Shown here in pieces: positions 20,913 to 30,944 of a stretch of 46,342 nucleotides of DNA. Position 1 is the first letter of the stretch, and each line of letters starts with the position of its first letter. Under the pieces are notes generated by a model. The model ran no database searches. It was given only the letters and a program-made list of their open reading frames with translations, and had not been told where the DNA came from. Position numbers and translations under genes: made by a program. Source of the stretch: a virus; the IMG/VR virus record IMGVR_UViG_3300032242_001824, positions 1 to 46,342 of that record, one strand, 5' to 3'.

Positions 20913-22270
20913 TGGCAGATACTCAGTTACCTAAATCGGGTATAACTTATCCTAATGATTATACCTTAATAAATTTAACATTGCTTACGACAGTATCCAC
21001 TTTTGATGTGAAAAGCATCATGGTTGAATTGTCGTACAATGAAGATTTATTTGCAAGTACGGCATCCGGTTATTTGATGTTGGTTGACTCTACTGGTTAT
21101 ATTGAAAAGTTACATATGAACGGTAACGAATTCATTAGAATGACGTTTGGTAAGGTTGATGATGAAACAAACATCATCGATAAGATATTTCGTGTGTTTA
21201 AGGTAGCAAAACGCACACCTGAGAATGAAGGTAATACAGAAACCTATTCTTTATATTTCTGTTCTGAAGAATTGATACTATCAGAACAATACAAAGTTAG
21301 TAAGTCATACAAAGGTAAAGATATTACCTCAAATGTGAAGAACATACTAAACGATTATCTAAAAGTGCCAAACAAAAAACTGGCTATATTTGACCAGACT
21401 ATAGGTGTATATGACTTCATTATTCCAAATTTAAAACCACTTGACGCAATCAATTGGATGACAACATATGCTAGGCCAGACAACATGAAGTATGGTGCTG
21501 ATATGTTGTTCTATGAAGATAAGTTTGGTTATAACTACAGATCAGTACAGTCACTTCTCGGTCAAACTGTTTATAATGCATACAGTTTTAATCCCAAGAA
21601 TGTAGATAGTAAGATACAAACAATCACGCAGAAGGTTTACATTGCGTTGACGTATGAAATTTTAGATTCATTTGACACATTGGGCGCAATCAACTCAGGT
21701 ATTTTTGCGAATCAATTGATTTCGGTTGATCCTCTATTACGTAGATACAAGACAACAAACTTTGATTACGCCAATTATTCCAACAATGCAAAGACTTTAA
21801 ATAAGTATCCTATCACAAATAATCTTAAGAACAGATTTGAGGATGTTGTCAACCAAGCACCACAATCTGTACAGAAATTGATATTCTCAAACTACAATCA
21901 AACAGATTCGAGTTATGTCAAAGAACGTGGTGGTGTGGCTCACGATATTTTCGCAGAGACTTATGTACCTTATCGCACGGCACAGTTACCTCTGTTAAAC
22001 TATACAAGAATTAAGATTTCAGTTCCTGGTGACCCAGCTTTAACGATTGGTCGTGTAATAACATTCAATTTGTTATCTAAAGATCCAAACAAAAAAGAAC
22101 CTGATGATTTTTATTCAGGTAACTATCTGATTACTGCTGTCAGACATATGCTAACTGTACACGAATATAGAACTGTTCTTGAATTGGCTAAAGATAGCAC
22201 ATCAATCGAATATGCCGCTATAGATAATGAGTCACGTATATGGAAAAATACAGTTAAGGGAATCTTATAA
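20912..22270 (+). CDS. 27: gp27-like baseplate hub protein
   Basis: A 452-residue protein (T4: 391). The N-terminal half forms a beta-rich hub domain (YNEDLFASTASGYLMLVDST, then YIEKLHMNGNEFIRMTF), followed by FRVFKVAKRTPENEGNTETY and YSLYFCSEELILSEQYKVSK, features of the gp27/gpD hub family. KGKDITSNVKNILNDYLKVP is the typical helix of this family. gp27 forms the trimeric ring that receives the gp5 spike and sits under the tube. In T4 it lies beside gp26; here gp26 is inverted on the other strand, while gp27 sits beside gp53 and gp5. Coupled on both sides by TAATG. Confidence 0.85.
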   Translation: MADTQLPKSGITYPNDYTLINLTLLTTVSTFDVKSIMVELSYNEDLFASTASGYLMLVDSTGYIEKLHMNGNEFIRMTFGKVDDETNIIDKIFRVFKVAKRTPENEGNTETYSLYFCSEELILSEQYKVSKSYKGKDITSNVKNILNDYLKVPNKKLAIFDQTIGVYDFIIPNLKPLDAINWMTTYARPDNMKYGADMLFYEDKFGYNYRSVQSLLGQTVYNAYSFNPKNVDSKIQTITQKVYIALTYEILDSFDTLGAINSGIFANQLISVDPLLRRYKTTNFDYANYSNNAKTLNKYPITNNLKNRFEDVVNQAPQSVQKLIFSNYNQTDSSYVKERGGVAHDIFAETYVPYRTAQLPLLNYTRIKISVPGDPALTIGRVITFNLLSKDPNKKEPDDFYSGNYLITAVRHMLTVHEYRTVLELAKDSTSIEYAAIDNESRIWKNTVKGIL

Positions 22271-23232
22271 TGACAAAAGTGGTTAATAACTTTGCTGGCT
22301 TGAATGGTTGTATCTGGTGGATGGGTGTGATTGAGAATAGAATTGATCCATTGAAACTAGGTCGTTGCCAAGTTCGTATATTTGGTTGGCATACCGATAA
22401 TAAACAGCTAATACCTTCAGAAGATTTACCATGGGTTGCTCCAATAATTTCAGGCAATTCAGCACAAACACATAAAACACCAAAAGAAGGTGAGTATGTG
22501 GTTGGTTTGTTTATGGACTCAGACTCTGGCCAATTCCCATTTTATTTTGGTGTGTTGCCTGGAATTCCAGTTGTTGGTCCAAATCAAGGCGTTGGTTTTT
22601 CTGATCCAAGAACCAAGGAACAAGTTGCTAAAGCACCTATACCATTTGGTGGCAAACCAAGTTTGTTTCCAAATGAGCTGAATGAACCTACGACAAGCAG
22701 ATTATATAGGAATGAAAAGATCCAGGACACGATTATAGCGAGAGAAAATAATAGTCTGACAACTGGTGTGACCACAGCCGACGGAGCGACCTGGTCACAG
22801 CCTGGATCATCCTATGCTGCTGTACAACCATACAATCAAGTAACAGAAACAGAATCTGGTCATGTATTTGAATTGGATGATACACAAGGGGCAGAGCGAG
22901 TACATCTTGCACACAGAACCGGCACCTTTTTTGAAATGCATCCTGACGGATCAAAGGTCACAAAGATTGTAGGTGACAATTATGAAATTGTAGCTGGAAC
23001 TAACTTTGTTAGCATAACTGGTGATTGCAACATCACAGTTAACGGAAATGTTACCTTAAATACCTCAGGTAAAGTTATAGCGAAAGCATCAGAATTCGAC
23101 CTGACTGGCAATATCAACTTAGATGGCTCTATAAATGCAACAGGGGATGTTGTTGGTGGAGGTATCAGTCTGGAAAAACATATACATGGCGGTGTTATGT
23201 CTGGCGGATCAATCACTGGATTACCACAATAA
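22270..23232 (+). CDS. 5: gp5-like central spike, without lysozyme domain
   Basis: A 320-residue protein against 575 in T4. The N-terminal OB-fold is recognisable: IENRIDPLKLGRCQVRIFGW, EDLPWVAPIISGN, GEYVVGLFMDSDSGQFP. After a loop, HVFELDDTQGAERVHLAHRT and the repeated beta-strand segment (KIVGDNYEIVAG, SITGDCNITVNGNVTL) form the needle-like prism. The tip region has HIH at residues 304-306, a motif that binds a metal ion at the apex of other phage spikes. The T4 gp5 lysozyme domain is wholly missing. Its start overlaps the gp27 stop. It pierces the outer membrane. Confidence 0.9.
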   Translation: MTKVVNNFAGLNGCIWWMGVIENRIDPLKLGRCQVRIFGWHTDNKQLIPSEDLPWVAPIISGNSAQTHKTPKEGEYVVGLFMDSDSGQFPFYFGVLPGIPVVGPNQGVGFSDPRTKEQVAKAPIPFGGKPSLFPNELNEPTTSRLYRNEKIQDTIIARENNSLTTGVTTADGATWSQPGSSYAAVQPYNQVTETESGHVFELDDTQGAERVHLAHRTGTFFEMHPDGSKVTKIVGDNYEIVAGTNFVSITGDCNITVNGNVTLNTSGKVIAKASEFDLTGNINLDGSINATGDVVGGGISLEKHIHGGVMSGGSITGLPQ

Positions 23233-23239
23233 ATAGAAG

Positions 23240-23632
23240 ATGGCAAAATTAAACAAAATCTACGTAGACTTAGACTTAACCTTTAACCGTATACCGGCTA
23301 CAGGTGATGTAGCTTTGCGTTTCGATGACCAATCAGTGATCGCTTCGGTCAGAAATTTGTTATTGACTAACTTTTATGAGAGACCGTTTCAACCAGATTT
23401 AGGTTCAAACCTTAATTCTATTTTGTTTGAACCGGCTACAGGACTTACGGCAGGTATTCTAGATTTGGAAATAAGAAATGTGATTACCAATTATGAGCCA
23501 AGAGTTCAAATCAATGAACTTATCGTAACACCTAACTTGGATGGCAATACATTCCGTGTTGATATGTCATTCTATATTGGTAATAATACACAACCTACAG
23601 CAGTTAATTTAATTCTTCAAAGGTCCAGATAA
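23240..23632 (+). CDS. 25: gp25 baseplate wedge protein
   Basis: A 130-residue protein (T4: 132) with the gp25/GpW-like pattern: LTFNRIPATGDVALRFDDQS, VIASVRNLLLTNFYERPFQP, GSNLNSILFEP and a YEPR motif (TNYEPRVQINEL), where the E-P-R residues are conserved in gp25/TssE proteins. gp25 is a core wedge protein touching gp6 and gp53 and the start of the sheath. An AATAAATA occurs just upstream but lies only 4 nt from the ATG. Ends in TAATG overlap with gp6. Confidence 0.95.
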   Translation: MAKLNKIYVDLDLTFNRIPATGDVALRFDDQSVIASVRNLLLTNFYERPFQPDLGSNLNSILFEPATGLTAGILDLEIRNVITNYEPRVQINELIVTPNLDGNTFRVDMSFYIGNNTQPTAVNLILQRSR

Positions 23633-25710
23633 TGGCATCTAATACTAATATTCAAGTTACGGCACTAGATTTTTCTGGCCTGAAACAGAACTTCATCAAC
23701 TACTTGCAAACACAAGACACCTTTAAAGATTACAACTTTGCAGGTTCCTCATTATCTACTTTGTTAGATGTGCTGACGTATAACACACAATACAATGCAT
23801 ATTACCTGAACATGGTTGCAAATGAAATGTTCTTGGATTCTGCAATTCAACGTTCTTCTGTCGTATCTCATGCAAAGTTGATGAATTATGTTCCACAATC
23901 GGCTGTAGCTCCTGTTGCACAAATCAACCTATCATTTAGTGGTATTACAACTACCAACTTTACTATTCCAAAGTATACTAACTTCATTTCTGGTATTATG
24001 GCTGATGGGAATCATTATCCATATGTTGCAGTTGACACATATACAACCAAGGTTGTAGCAAATACAGCTACATTCACTGGTGTCGAATTGAAACAAGGAA
24101 CAGTTGCAACATATACCTACACGGTAGATTCAACATCCAATCCACAATACATCTTCGAGATTACCGATACTAATATCGATACATCTACCTTGCTCGTCAG
24201 GGTACAACAATCTATTTCAAATTCTTCATATCAAATTTTTAATTCAACAACCAATTATTTGAGCTTGACACCAACAGACACAGTATATTTCTTACAAGAA
24301 GCTGTCAATGGTAACTATCAAATCTATTTTGGTGATGGTGTTTTAGGTAAAAAATTATCTGATGGTAACATTGTTATTGTAAATTACATTTCAACAAAGG
24401 GCACAGCAGGCGGACTAGCTTCTACTTTTGGTTTGATGGACAACTTAGGCAATGCAACCGCACCATTAATTACAACATATCAAGCAGCTACACAAGGTAA
24501 AAATAGAGAAAACATTGATTCTATTAAGTTCCAAGCACCAAAGGCGTTTGCTTCACAAGGACGTGCTGTAAGTAAAAACGATTATATCACGATTATCCAA
24601 CAAAATAATATTGGTGTGCAATTTGATGCAGTATCTGTTTGGGGTGGTGAAGAAAACAATCCTCCTGTATATGGTCAAGTGTTTATTGCATTGAAACCAA
24701 AAGGTGCTTACGATTTGACACCGACACAGAAACAACTTTTGATTAGTCAAGTTATTAAACCAATCAGCGTGATGACTGTTGAACCTATTATTGTTGATCC
24801 TGATTACACATACATGCAAGTAACAGCAAATGTGTTATATTCACCTGCAATGACAACATTGACAGCAAGTTCATTGCAAACTGGTATTCAGAATGCAATA
24901 TATAATTACTCAACAACCAATCTCAATACTTTTAACTCAACATTCAGTTCTTATGACTTGTTGAGTGCTATAAATTCTTATGATAGATCAATTGTTTCTT
25001 CTGATTTTACCGTAAATTTACAGAAGAAATTCTACCCAACATTGGGAACCTCATCAACATACACACTAGACTTCAATGTACCTATCAAGAGAGGCACATT
25101 TGGTTCAGGTATAACAAGTTATCCTGGTTTTTCAACAATCGACCCAACAAATCCAACAAGCACATTGATTGGTGTTTTATTTGAAGAAATACCAGTGTTT
25201 ACAAGCAATATTGCATCAATTTCTGTCATCAACTCAGGTTATAATTACACTGCAACTCCAACTGTTGTAATCAGCGGCGACGGAACTGGTGCTACTGCAA
25301 CAGCTAGTTTGGTATCTGGTCGAGTTGTTTCTATAAATGTTACAAACGGTGGCACAGGATACTCAGGCGCAACGGCAACAATTAAGCCAGCAATTGGAGA
25401 TACTACAGGTCAAAGTGCACAAGTTCAAGTTAATTTGTTCAATCAATATGGAACTCTAAAAACATATTACAATGATTCGGTTAAGGGTCAGGTTACAGTT
25501 AATGTTAACGCTGGAACAGTTGACTACATAAATGGTGTTGTCACACTGACAAATTTTAATCCAATCAACATTGACAATCCATTGGGAGAATTAACGTTAT
25601 CGGTGAAACCAACCACTAACATCATTTCGTCAACATACAATAAAATCATCACTATTGATCCATATGATCCAAGTGCTGTCGCAGTAACGGTTAATGCAAA
25701 AAGAAGTTAA
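23632..25710 (+). CDS. 6: gp6 baseplate wedge protein
   Basis: A 692-residue protein (T4: 660). The N-terminal KDYNFAGSSLSTLLDVLTYN, TQYNAYYLNMVANEMFLDSA and VVSHAKLMNYVPQS match the gp6/gpJ helical core, the most conserved part of contractile baseplates. Later IYFGDGVLGKKLSDGNIV and GRAVSKNDYITIIQQ are also typical. The C-terminal third has a decorated beta-module with ISVINSGYNYTATPTVVIS and NVTNGGTGYSGATATI, which recurs in three other baseplate proteins of this window. gp6 dimers tie the wedges into the iris that opens on contraction. Confidence 0.93.
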   Translation: MASNTNIQVTALDFSGLKQNFINYLQTQDTFKDYNFAGSSLSTLLDVLTYNTQYNAYYLNMVANEMFLDSAIQRSSVVSHAKLMNYVPQSAVAPVAQINLSFSGITTTNFTIPKYTNFISGIMADGNHYPYVAVDTYTTKVVANTATFTGVELKQGTVATYTYTVDSTSNPQYIFEITDTNIDTSTLLVRVQQSISNSSYQIFNSTTNYLSLTPTDTVYFLQEAVNGNYQIYFGDGVLGKKLSDGNIVIVNYISTKGTAGGLASTFGLMDNLGNATAPLITTYQAATQGKNRENIDSIKFQAPKAFASQGRAVSKNDYITIIQQNNIGVQFDAVSVWGGEENNPPVYGQVFIALKPKGAYDLTPTQKQLLISQVIKPISVMTVEPIIVDPDYTYMQVTANVLYSPAMTTLTASSLQTGIQNAIYNYSTTNLNTFNSTFSSYDLLSAINSYDRSIVSSDFTVNLQKKFYPTLGTSSTYTLDFNVPIKRGTFGSGITSYPGFSTIDPTNPTSTLIGVLFEEIPVFTSNIASISVINSGYNYTATPTVVISGDGTGATATASLVSGRVVSINVTNGGTGYSGATATIKPAIGDTTGQSAQVQVNLFNQYGTLKTYYNDSVKGQVTVNVNAGTVDYINGVVTLTNFNPINIDNPLGELTLSVKPTTNIISSTYNKIITIDPYDPSAVAVTVNAKRS

Positions 25711-25713
25711 TAA

Positions 25714-28700
25714 ATGATACAGAGTAATCAGAAAACATCGTTACTGGTTCCGTACCAACTCCCGGAATTCATTCGGGATGACCCAAACTATGCCAATTTT
25801 GTTTTATTCCTTCAAGCATACTATGAGTGGATGGAAGAAACAGTATTTACTGTGGCAGCGGGAACAGGATCATATTCACAAGGTGAAACGGTAACTCAAG
25901 TAACATTCACTGCAACAGTTAAAGGTTTTGATTCACAGAACAATATTTTGTATCTGAATAATGGTTCAGGTAAACCAACTGTAGGTGTTGCAATTGTTGG
26001 AAACTCTTCAGGAACATCTAGAACATTATTGAGTTCGGGCCAATCCAATACACTAGACTTCAGTAAAAATCTATTGAACTACATGGATGTGGACACAACC
26101 ACAGACCAGTTCTTACAGTATTATGTCAATGATTTCATGTCTTATTTTCCACAAGAAATACTTGCAGATAAGACAAAGGCAATTAAGATTGCAAAGCAGT
26201 TGTATCAAAACAAAGGTACACCTGCATCATATCAATTCTTGTTTCGTATATTATATAACTCTGATGTAGATTTCTTCTATACAAAAGATGTTCTACTCAA
26301 GCCTTCAACTGGCAAATGGTATGTTCCAAAAAGTCTAAAACTTGCAACAAACGATCAAAACTTTTTACAGATTCAAAACCTGAGATTGATTGGAAATACA
26401 TCAAAATCAATTGCAACTGTTGAAAATGCAATTTATGATGGAAAGAAAACAGAAGTTTTTATCTCCAACATTGAACGCTTGTTTCAATCAGGTGAAACAG
26501 TCACTGTGGTTGATAACAGAAACCAACCAGTTTACTTTTTAAATGGTCAAATTGTACCTATGGGTACGCTTGGTGCAGAAACATTAACTGCACTTATTGT
26601 TGGTCAAATTAGTCAGGTTAATATTGATCCAAACAACAGGGGATTAACATATTTGGTTAATGACCCAATTGTTGTTTATGGTGGTTTGAATCCTAATATT
26701 GCATTCCCGGCAGGTGCAACAGCAGTAGTTGGCTCTGTAACATCTGGTGGTATTCAACGTATCACGGTTGATACAGGAGGCTATGGTTACACACTTTCAC
26801 CAGCAAATACTGTAATTGGTAGCGCTAACACCTATATGAAGTTTTCAAACTTAGTTGGTGATGGTCCACAAACTCCTATTGCCGCTGTTGGTACATTAAA
26901 TCCAATTGGTCGAGCCGATGTTAGCAAGATTCCTGTAGACAGTATACAGTTAAAACAATATCACTATATTGGCAACATTGCAACAAGCTCAGGTGCGAAC
27001 ACATATAATCCAGTGACTAAATTGTGGACTCAGCAAAGTTATCAATTCTCCAATTTATCTACAGCAAATGCAAATACTTCTCTTGCAAATGCATTTACGT
27101 TTGATAGTTTTTCTACTTATCCAATCTTCTCTGTTATTGTGCAGAACCAAGGTGGCGGTCTAACACAACAACCAACACTTGAGGCCGTATCAGAATATAC
27201 GACGGATGCATATGAACAAACGAGATTATCTAACTTAGGTATTCTTGCACCAATTATAGTTACTGATGGTGGCCGTAATTATTCAAACGGAGATGCGATT
27301 GTTATTATTGGTGGTTCAGGTTATGGTGCATATGCAAATGTAATAAGTGTAGATGCAAATGGAACAATACAGACTGTTGGTTACACATCAGACCCCACAG
27401 GAAATTATCCACCGGGTGGTTTAGGTTACAACAATGTTTTGCCAGTTCCTGTAGTTGCAAACGTTTCACCTGGTACAATTACAACAAGCAACACAAGTAA
27501 TGTGGTTACTGGAACAGGAACATCATTCACTACACACATTAAATCTGGTGCTTATCTTGTTTCCAATTCTAATGTTATTATTGGTGTTGTTAGTTCTGTT
27601 GCAAACTCAAACACTTTGTATCTAACATCAAACGCAGCAGTAAACTATACCAACAAAAACTTTTATAAAGCAAATAGCCAATTATATATTCCAAGCTATT
27701 TGGGTGTTGGAGCATCATTCACTCAAGTTTCTAACCGTGTTGGTTCTATTACAACTATCAATCTGGTAGACAATGGACAAGATTATGTTGGTGCGCCAAA
27801 TGTTTCATTGGTCGTACAAGACTTAATTGTATCTAATGTGAACCTGTTCTTGTTACCTTCTGCTGGTGACACCGTATATCAGGGTGCAAACATCAATAGT
27901 GCATCTTATATTGCAACAGTAGACTCGTTGTTTGTAATACAACCAGACATTAATCCTGCTAATTCCATCTATCAGATGCGAGTGTTTAACTATAACTCTA
28001 AACCTGTACAAAACACAGCAGGTGTAGTTACTCCTTTAAAGATAACTTCTAAAAATGCTTCAATAAATTTAGTATCAGGTTATACAATTATTCATAACAC
28101 CACATTCAACAACAGCGCAAACAATAGTAGATTTGATGCAGCGAATGGTGTTATCACTTATGGTGACGGCCATGCCAAAGCGAATGCAAAGTTCTTAAAT
28201 GGATTGGTAATTGGTCAAGGACAATACTTGGATAGTACTGGTCAACCAAGTTCATATGATGTGTTGCAAAGTACAATCTATAATAACTTTACTTATCAAA
28301 TCACGTTATCAAAAGAGATTGAAAAGTATCGTGATGTGTTGTTGAATTTGTTACACCCAACAGGTATGCAGGTCTTTGGTAGAATTGCAATGACCTCAAA
28401 TAACCATATGAATTTCATTATGGAAGATGCATTGTTCACGGGTGAGCCGATTTCATATTATACAAACCAGGCGGTTACAGCACAACTTATATCAGGAACA
28501 TTTGCAAGTCCAAGTAATAACATCATCTCATTTACAAACTTGTTAGGTGCAAATCTAGCAAACATTTTTGTTGCAAACGTATCTTCCGTAGTATTCAGTT
28601 ACGGCAGTGGTAACACCGATGTGGTAAAATCATTGGTTACATCAGTTGATGGTAATAATATTACGATTCAAGATAATGTTTGGACATATTTTGCTAATGT

Positions 28701-29094
28701 AGCCACAGGAAATGCACGAGCAGGCAATAACCAAGTCATAAATATATCAACATTGACTGGCAATTATGACATTGTTAATAATGGACAATATAGCAACACA
28801 CAATTGAAGATTGCTGATGTGATTCGCGTTGGTGACAACCTATATGTCAACGGATCATCACAAACTGTAACATCGGTTGCACTTTCTGCAAATGTGGCCA
28901 ATAGTGTTGTTACCTTGAGTGGGCCATTAGCATCCGGTGCAAACGGTGTAATATCAATTGGTAGAACTATCACCTCACTATACAACAACGTTCAGATTTT
29001 TGGACCAGTAGGAACACAATACTACTTAGAATTAACCACAGAAAGTGGTGATATATTAATAACAGAAGACGGTAACACACTTCTCATAGGATAA
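25714..29094 (+). CDS. Large baseplate wedge protein in the gp7 position
   Basis: An 1126-residue protein (T4 gp7 has 1032). The N-terminal LVPYQLPEFIRDDPNYANFV and LFLQAYYEWMEE, the KNLLNYMDVDTTTDQFLQYY segment, and ADKTKAIKIAKQLYQNKGTP followed by ASYQFLFRILYNSDVDFFYT are strongly characteristic of a wedge protein family in environmental T4-like phages. Several GGxGY beta-modules follow (near 26740-26830, 27250-27350 and 27740-27810). The segment LSKEIEKYRDVLLNLLHPTG near the C-terminus is also recurrent in the family. Position between gp6 and gp8 matches T4 gene 7; direct homology to T4 gp7 cannot be shown by eye. Confidence 0.8.
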   Translation: MIQSNQKTSLLVPYQLPEFIRDDPNYANFVLFLQAYYEWMEETVFTVAAGTGSYSQGETVTQVTFTATVKGFDSQNNILYLNNGSGKPTVGVAIVGNSSGTSRTLLSSGQSNTLDFSKNLLNYMDVDTTTDQFLQYYVNDFMSYFPQEILADKTKAIKIAKQLYQNKGTPASYQFLFRILYNSDVDFFYTKDVLLKPSTGKWYVPKSLKLATNDQNFLQIQNLRLIGNTSKSIATVENAIYDGKKTEVFISNIERLFQSGETVTVVDNRNQPVYFLNGQIVPMGTLGAETLTALIVGQISQVNIDPNNRGLTYLVNDPIVVYGGLNPNIAFPAGATAVVGSVTSGGIQRITVDTGGYGYTLSPANTVIGSANTYMKFSNLVGDGPQTPIAAVGTLNPIGRADVSKIPVDSIQLKQYHYIGNIATSSGANTYNPVTKLWTQQSYQFSNLSTANANTSLANAFTFDSFSTYPIFSVIVQNQGGGLTQQPTLEAVSEYTTDAYEQTRLSNLGILAPIIVTDGGRNYSNGDAIVIIGGSGYGAYANVISVDANGTIQTVGYTSDPTGNYPPGGLGYNNVLPVPVVANVSPGTITTSNTSNVVTGTGTSFTTHIKSGAYLVSNSNVIIGVVSSVANSNTLYLTSNAAVNYTNKNFYKANSQLYIPSYLGVGASFTQVSNRVGSITTINLVDNGQDYVGAPNVSLVVQDLIVSNVNLFLLPSAGDTVYQGANINSASYIATVDSLFVIQPDINPANSIYQMRVFNYNSKPVQNTAGVVTPLKITSKNASINLVSGYTIIHNTTFNNSANNSRFDAANGVITYGDGHAKANAKFLNGLVIGQGQYLDSTGQPSSYDVLQSTIYNNFTYQITLSKEIEKYRDVLLNLLHPTGMQVFGRIAMTSNNHMNFIMEDALFTGEPISYYTNQAVTAQLISGTFASPSNNIISFTNLLGANLANIFVANVSSVVFSYGSGNTDVVKSLVTSVDGNNITIQDNVWTYFANVATGNARAGNNQVINISTLTGNYDIVNNGQYSNTQLKIADVIRVGDNLYVNGSSQTVTSVALSANVANSVVTLSGPLASGANGVISIGRTITSLYNNVQIFGPVGTQYYLELTTESGDILITEDGNTLLIG

Positions 29095-29097
29095 AAA

Positions 29098-30930
29098 ATG
29101 TCACAAATAAAGATTTCGCAACTGCCAATCATTTCAACAATCAATGCAAACACAGCAAATACATTGTTTGCTGGTGTTGATGTTGGTACAGGAATTACTG
29201 GTCAAATAACTGCACATACATTAGCACAAGGTTTATTTTCAAATGAGGTGTTGAATGTTGGTTTAAATCCAGTATTGCTTCAAAACACCGTTGGTCAATT
29301 TTCTAGTAGCAATCCAAACTTTATTCAGATCAATTTACAAAACTTTAATTCAAATGGCGCATCAGATATGGTGTTGACAGCGGATAATGGTAATGATATT
29401 GGTGGTTATATTGACTTGGGTATTAATAACTCCACTTGGAATCCAGCGGTGTTGGGTCAAACATCTCAACTTCCATATGATGGTTATTTGATTGTAGATG
29501 GTCCAAATACTGACGCAAAAGGTAATTTGGTAATAGGTACTGCAAATCCTGGAACAAATGTTGTTTTTGCTGTAGCTGGACAATATGCGAATAACATTGT
29601 TGCAAAGATGACCGCAAATGGTCTGTCTTTGAATACACAATCATACATTGTATTTGGTGACAATACAGTACAAACTACGGCAGGTGCATCAAATGCATAT
29701 GCTCAGGCAGCGTTTGCTAAAGCTAATACGGCTGTTCAAAATACAGCAATCGTTCAGTTACAAGCATTGACTTTGACTGGTAACCTGATTGCGAATTCTG
29801 CTGGCCAAGGTATCTTTGTTGATACGTTTACTTCAAACAATGCAATATTCAGTAAAAATGTTACAGTTTTAAGTAATCTAACGGCTAACACACTGTTAGG
29901 TAATGTATTCTTTTCTAATGTAGTATCAACAACATCACAATCCAATTCTATCATTTGGTTTCCACAAGCCTCCACTGTGTCACAACAAGTTGGACAATTA
30001 TGGTATTATTCCAATACACAGTCGTTGATTTTAGATACAGATATTGCCGGGGATAGACTGTCTATTTCCAAGGTTCTTTTCTTCCGAGCGTACAATTCAA
30101 CTGGCGCAACAATTCCAGCGAACTCGTTTGTTCGTTTAATTAATGGTGTAACCGCAAACCAAATTCCTTATATTGCTTTGGCTGATGCAACTTCTTCTGC
30201 TAATGCTACTGTTGCAGGTTTTGTTAAAAATCCAATAGCTAACGGAGCATACGGCTTTGCATACTCACAAGGTATTGTTGAAGATTTAAATTCAACAGGT
30301 CTTGGCCAAAACGGAGATATTCTTTTCCTATCTACGACACCAGGCGTTGCTTCTAATGTGGCACCGCAAAGCGGCATTTCAAATACTGTTGTTCAGTTAG
30401 GTAGAATTATTTTAAATGATGCAGTTCAAGGTAAACTGTATATTCAAAATCAATTAAGACAGGCTTACGGCCGAACTAATGGTTCTGTATTATATGCATA
30501 TGCTAACAACATCACTTCTAGCAACACACTGAGTATTAATGATGCAACAGGTTACATGAATGTAAACAACATTGTTGCAAATACCTATGTCTTTGGTTCT
30601 GCAACTGCAAACTCGATGGTTACTCAGTTGACCAATAAATCTACTGCTGTAACTGCAAACGGTACTACCGGTCAAATTACAATGAACAATGCTGGTTTAG
30701 GTAGTGGTGCTTATGTAACATTTACAGTAAATAATAGTTATGTTCAACACGTTAATGATGTTCCTTTTGTTGCTATACAAAATCCAGTAACAACACCAAA
30801 TCCATATCAAGTCTCAGTCGGCGGCGTTCGTGTTGGTAGTTTTGATATTTCGATAATTAACAATGCAGGTGGCGGCGCAAAAACTGATGCAATTGTATTA
30901 AATTGGGCATTAATGAGAGTTGGAAACTAA
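29098..30930 (+). CDS. Fibre-like virion structural protein
   Basis: A 610-residue protein beginning MSQIKISQLPIISTINANTA, an N-terminal form common in phage tail proteins. The middle has GASDMVLTADNGNDIGGYID and the fibre signature YIVFGDNTVQTTAGASNAYA, followed by a short AxxxANTA coil, as in the short fibre at 2319. The second half is Asn/Thr/Ser/Gly-rich and probably beta-structured. It has no S74 domain. Located between the gp7-position protein and gp8, it probably decorates the baseplate (gp9-gp12 functional region) or is a short fibre. Function not proven. Confidence 0.65.
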   Translation: MSQIKISQLPIISTINANTANTLFAGVDVGTGITGQITAHTLAQGLFSNEVLNVGLNPVLLQNTVGQFSSSNPNFIQINLQNFNSNGASDMVLTADNGNDIGGYIDLGINNSTWNPAVLGQTSQLPYDGYLIVDGPNTDAKGNLVIGTANPGTNVVFAVAGQYANNIVAKMTANGLSLNTQSYIVFGDNTVQTTAGASNAYAQAAFAKANTAVQNTAIVQLQALTLTGNLIANSAGQGIFVDTFTSNNAIFSKNVTVLSNLTANTLLGNVFFSNVVSTTSQSNSIIWFPQASTVSQQVGQLWYYSNTQSLILDTDIAGDRLSISKVLFFRAYNSTGATIPANSFVRLINGVTANQIPYIALADATSSANATVAGFVKNPIANGAYGFAYSQGIVEDLNSTGLGQNGDILFLSTTPGVASNVAPQSGISNTVVQLGRIILNDAVQGKLYIQNQLRQAYGRTNGSVLYAYANNITSSNTLSINDATGYMNVNNIVANTYVFGSATANSMVTQLTNKSTAVTANGTTGQITMNNAGLGSGAYVTFTVNNSYVQHVNDVPFVAIQNPVTTPNPYQVSVGGVRVGSFDISIINNAGGGAKTDAIVLNWALMRVGN

Positions 30931-30944
30931 GAGATAAATAAATC

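Noticed and set aside
23228-23235. AATAAATA before gp25 as a late promoter
   Set aside because: It ends only 4 bp from the gp25 ATG, so a transcript would lack a leader; the AT-rich stop-codon context makes the match likely by chance. The same applies to GATAAATA at 30933-30940 before gp8.
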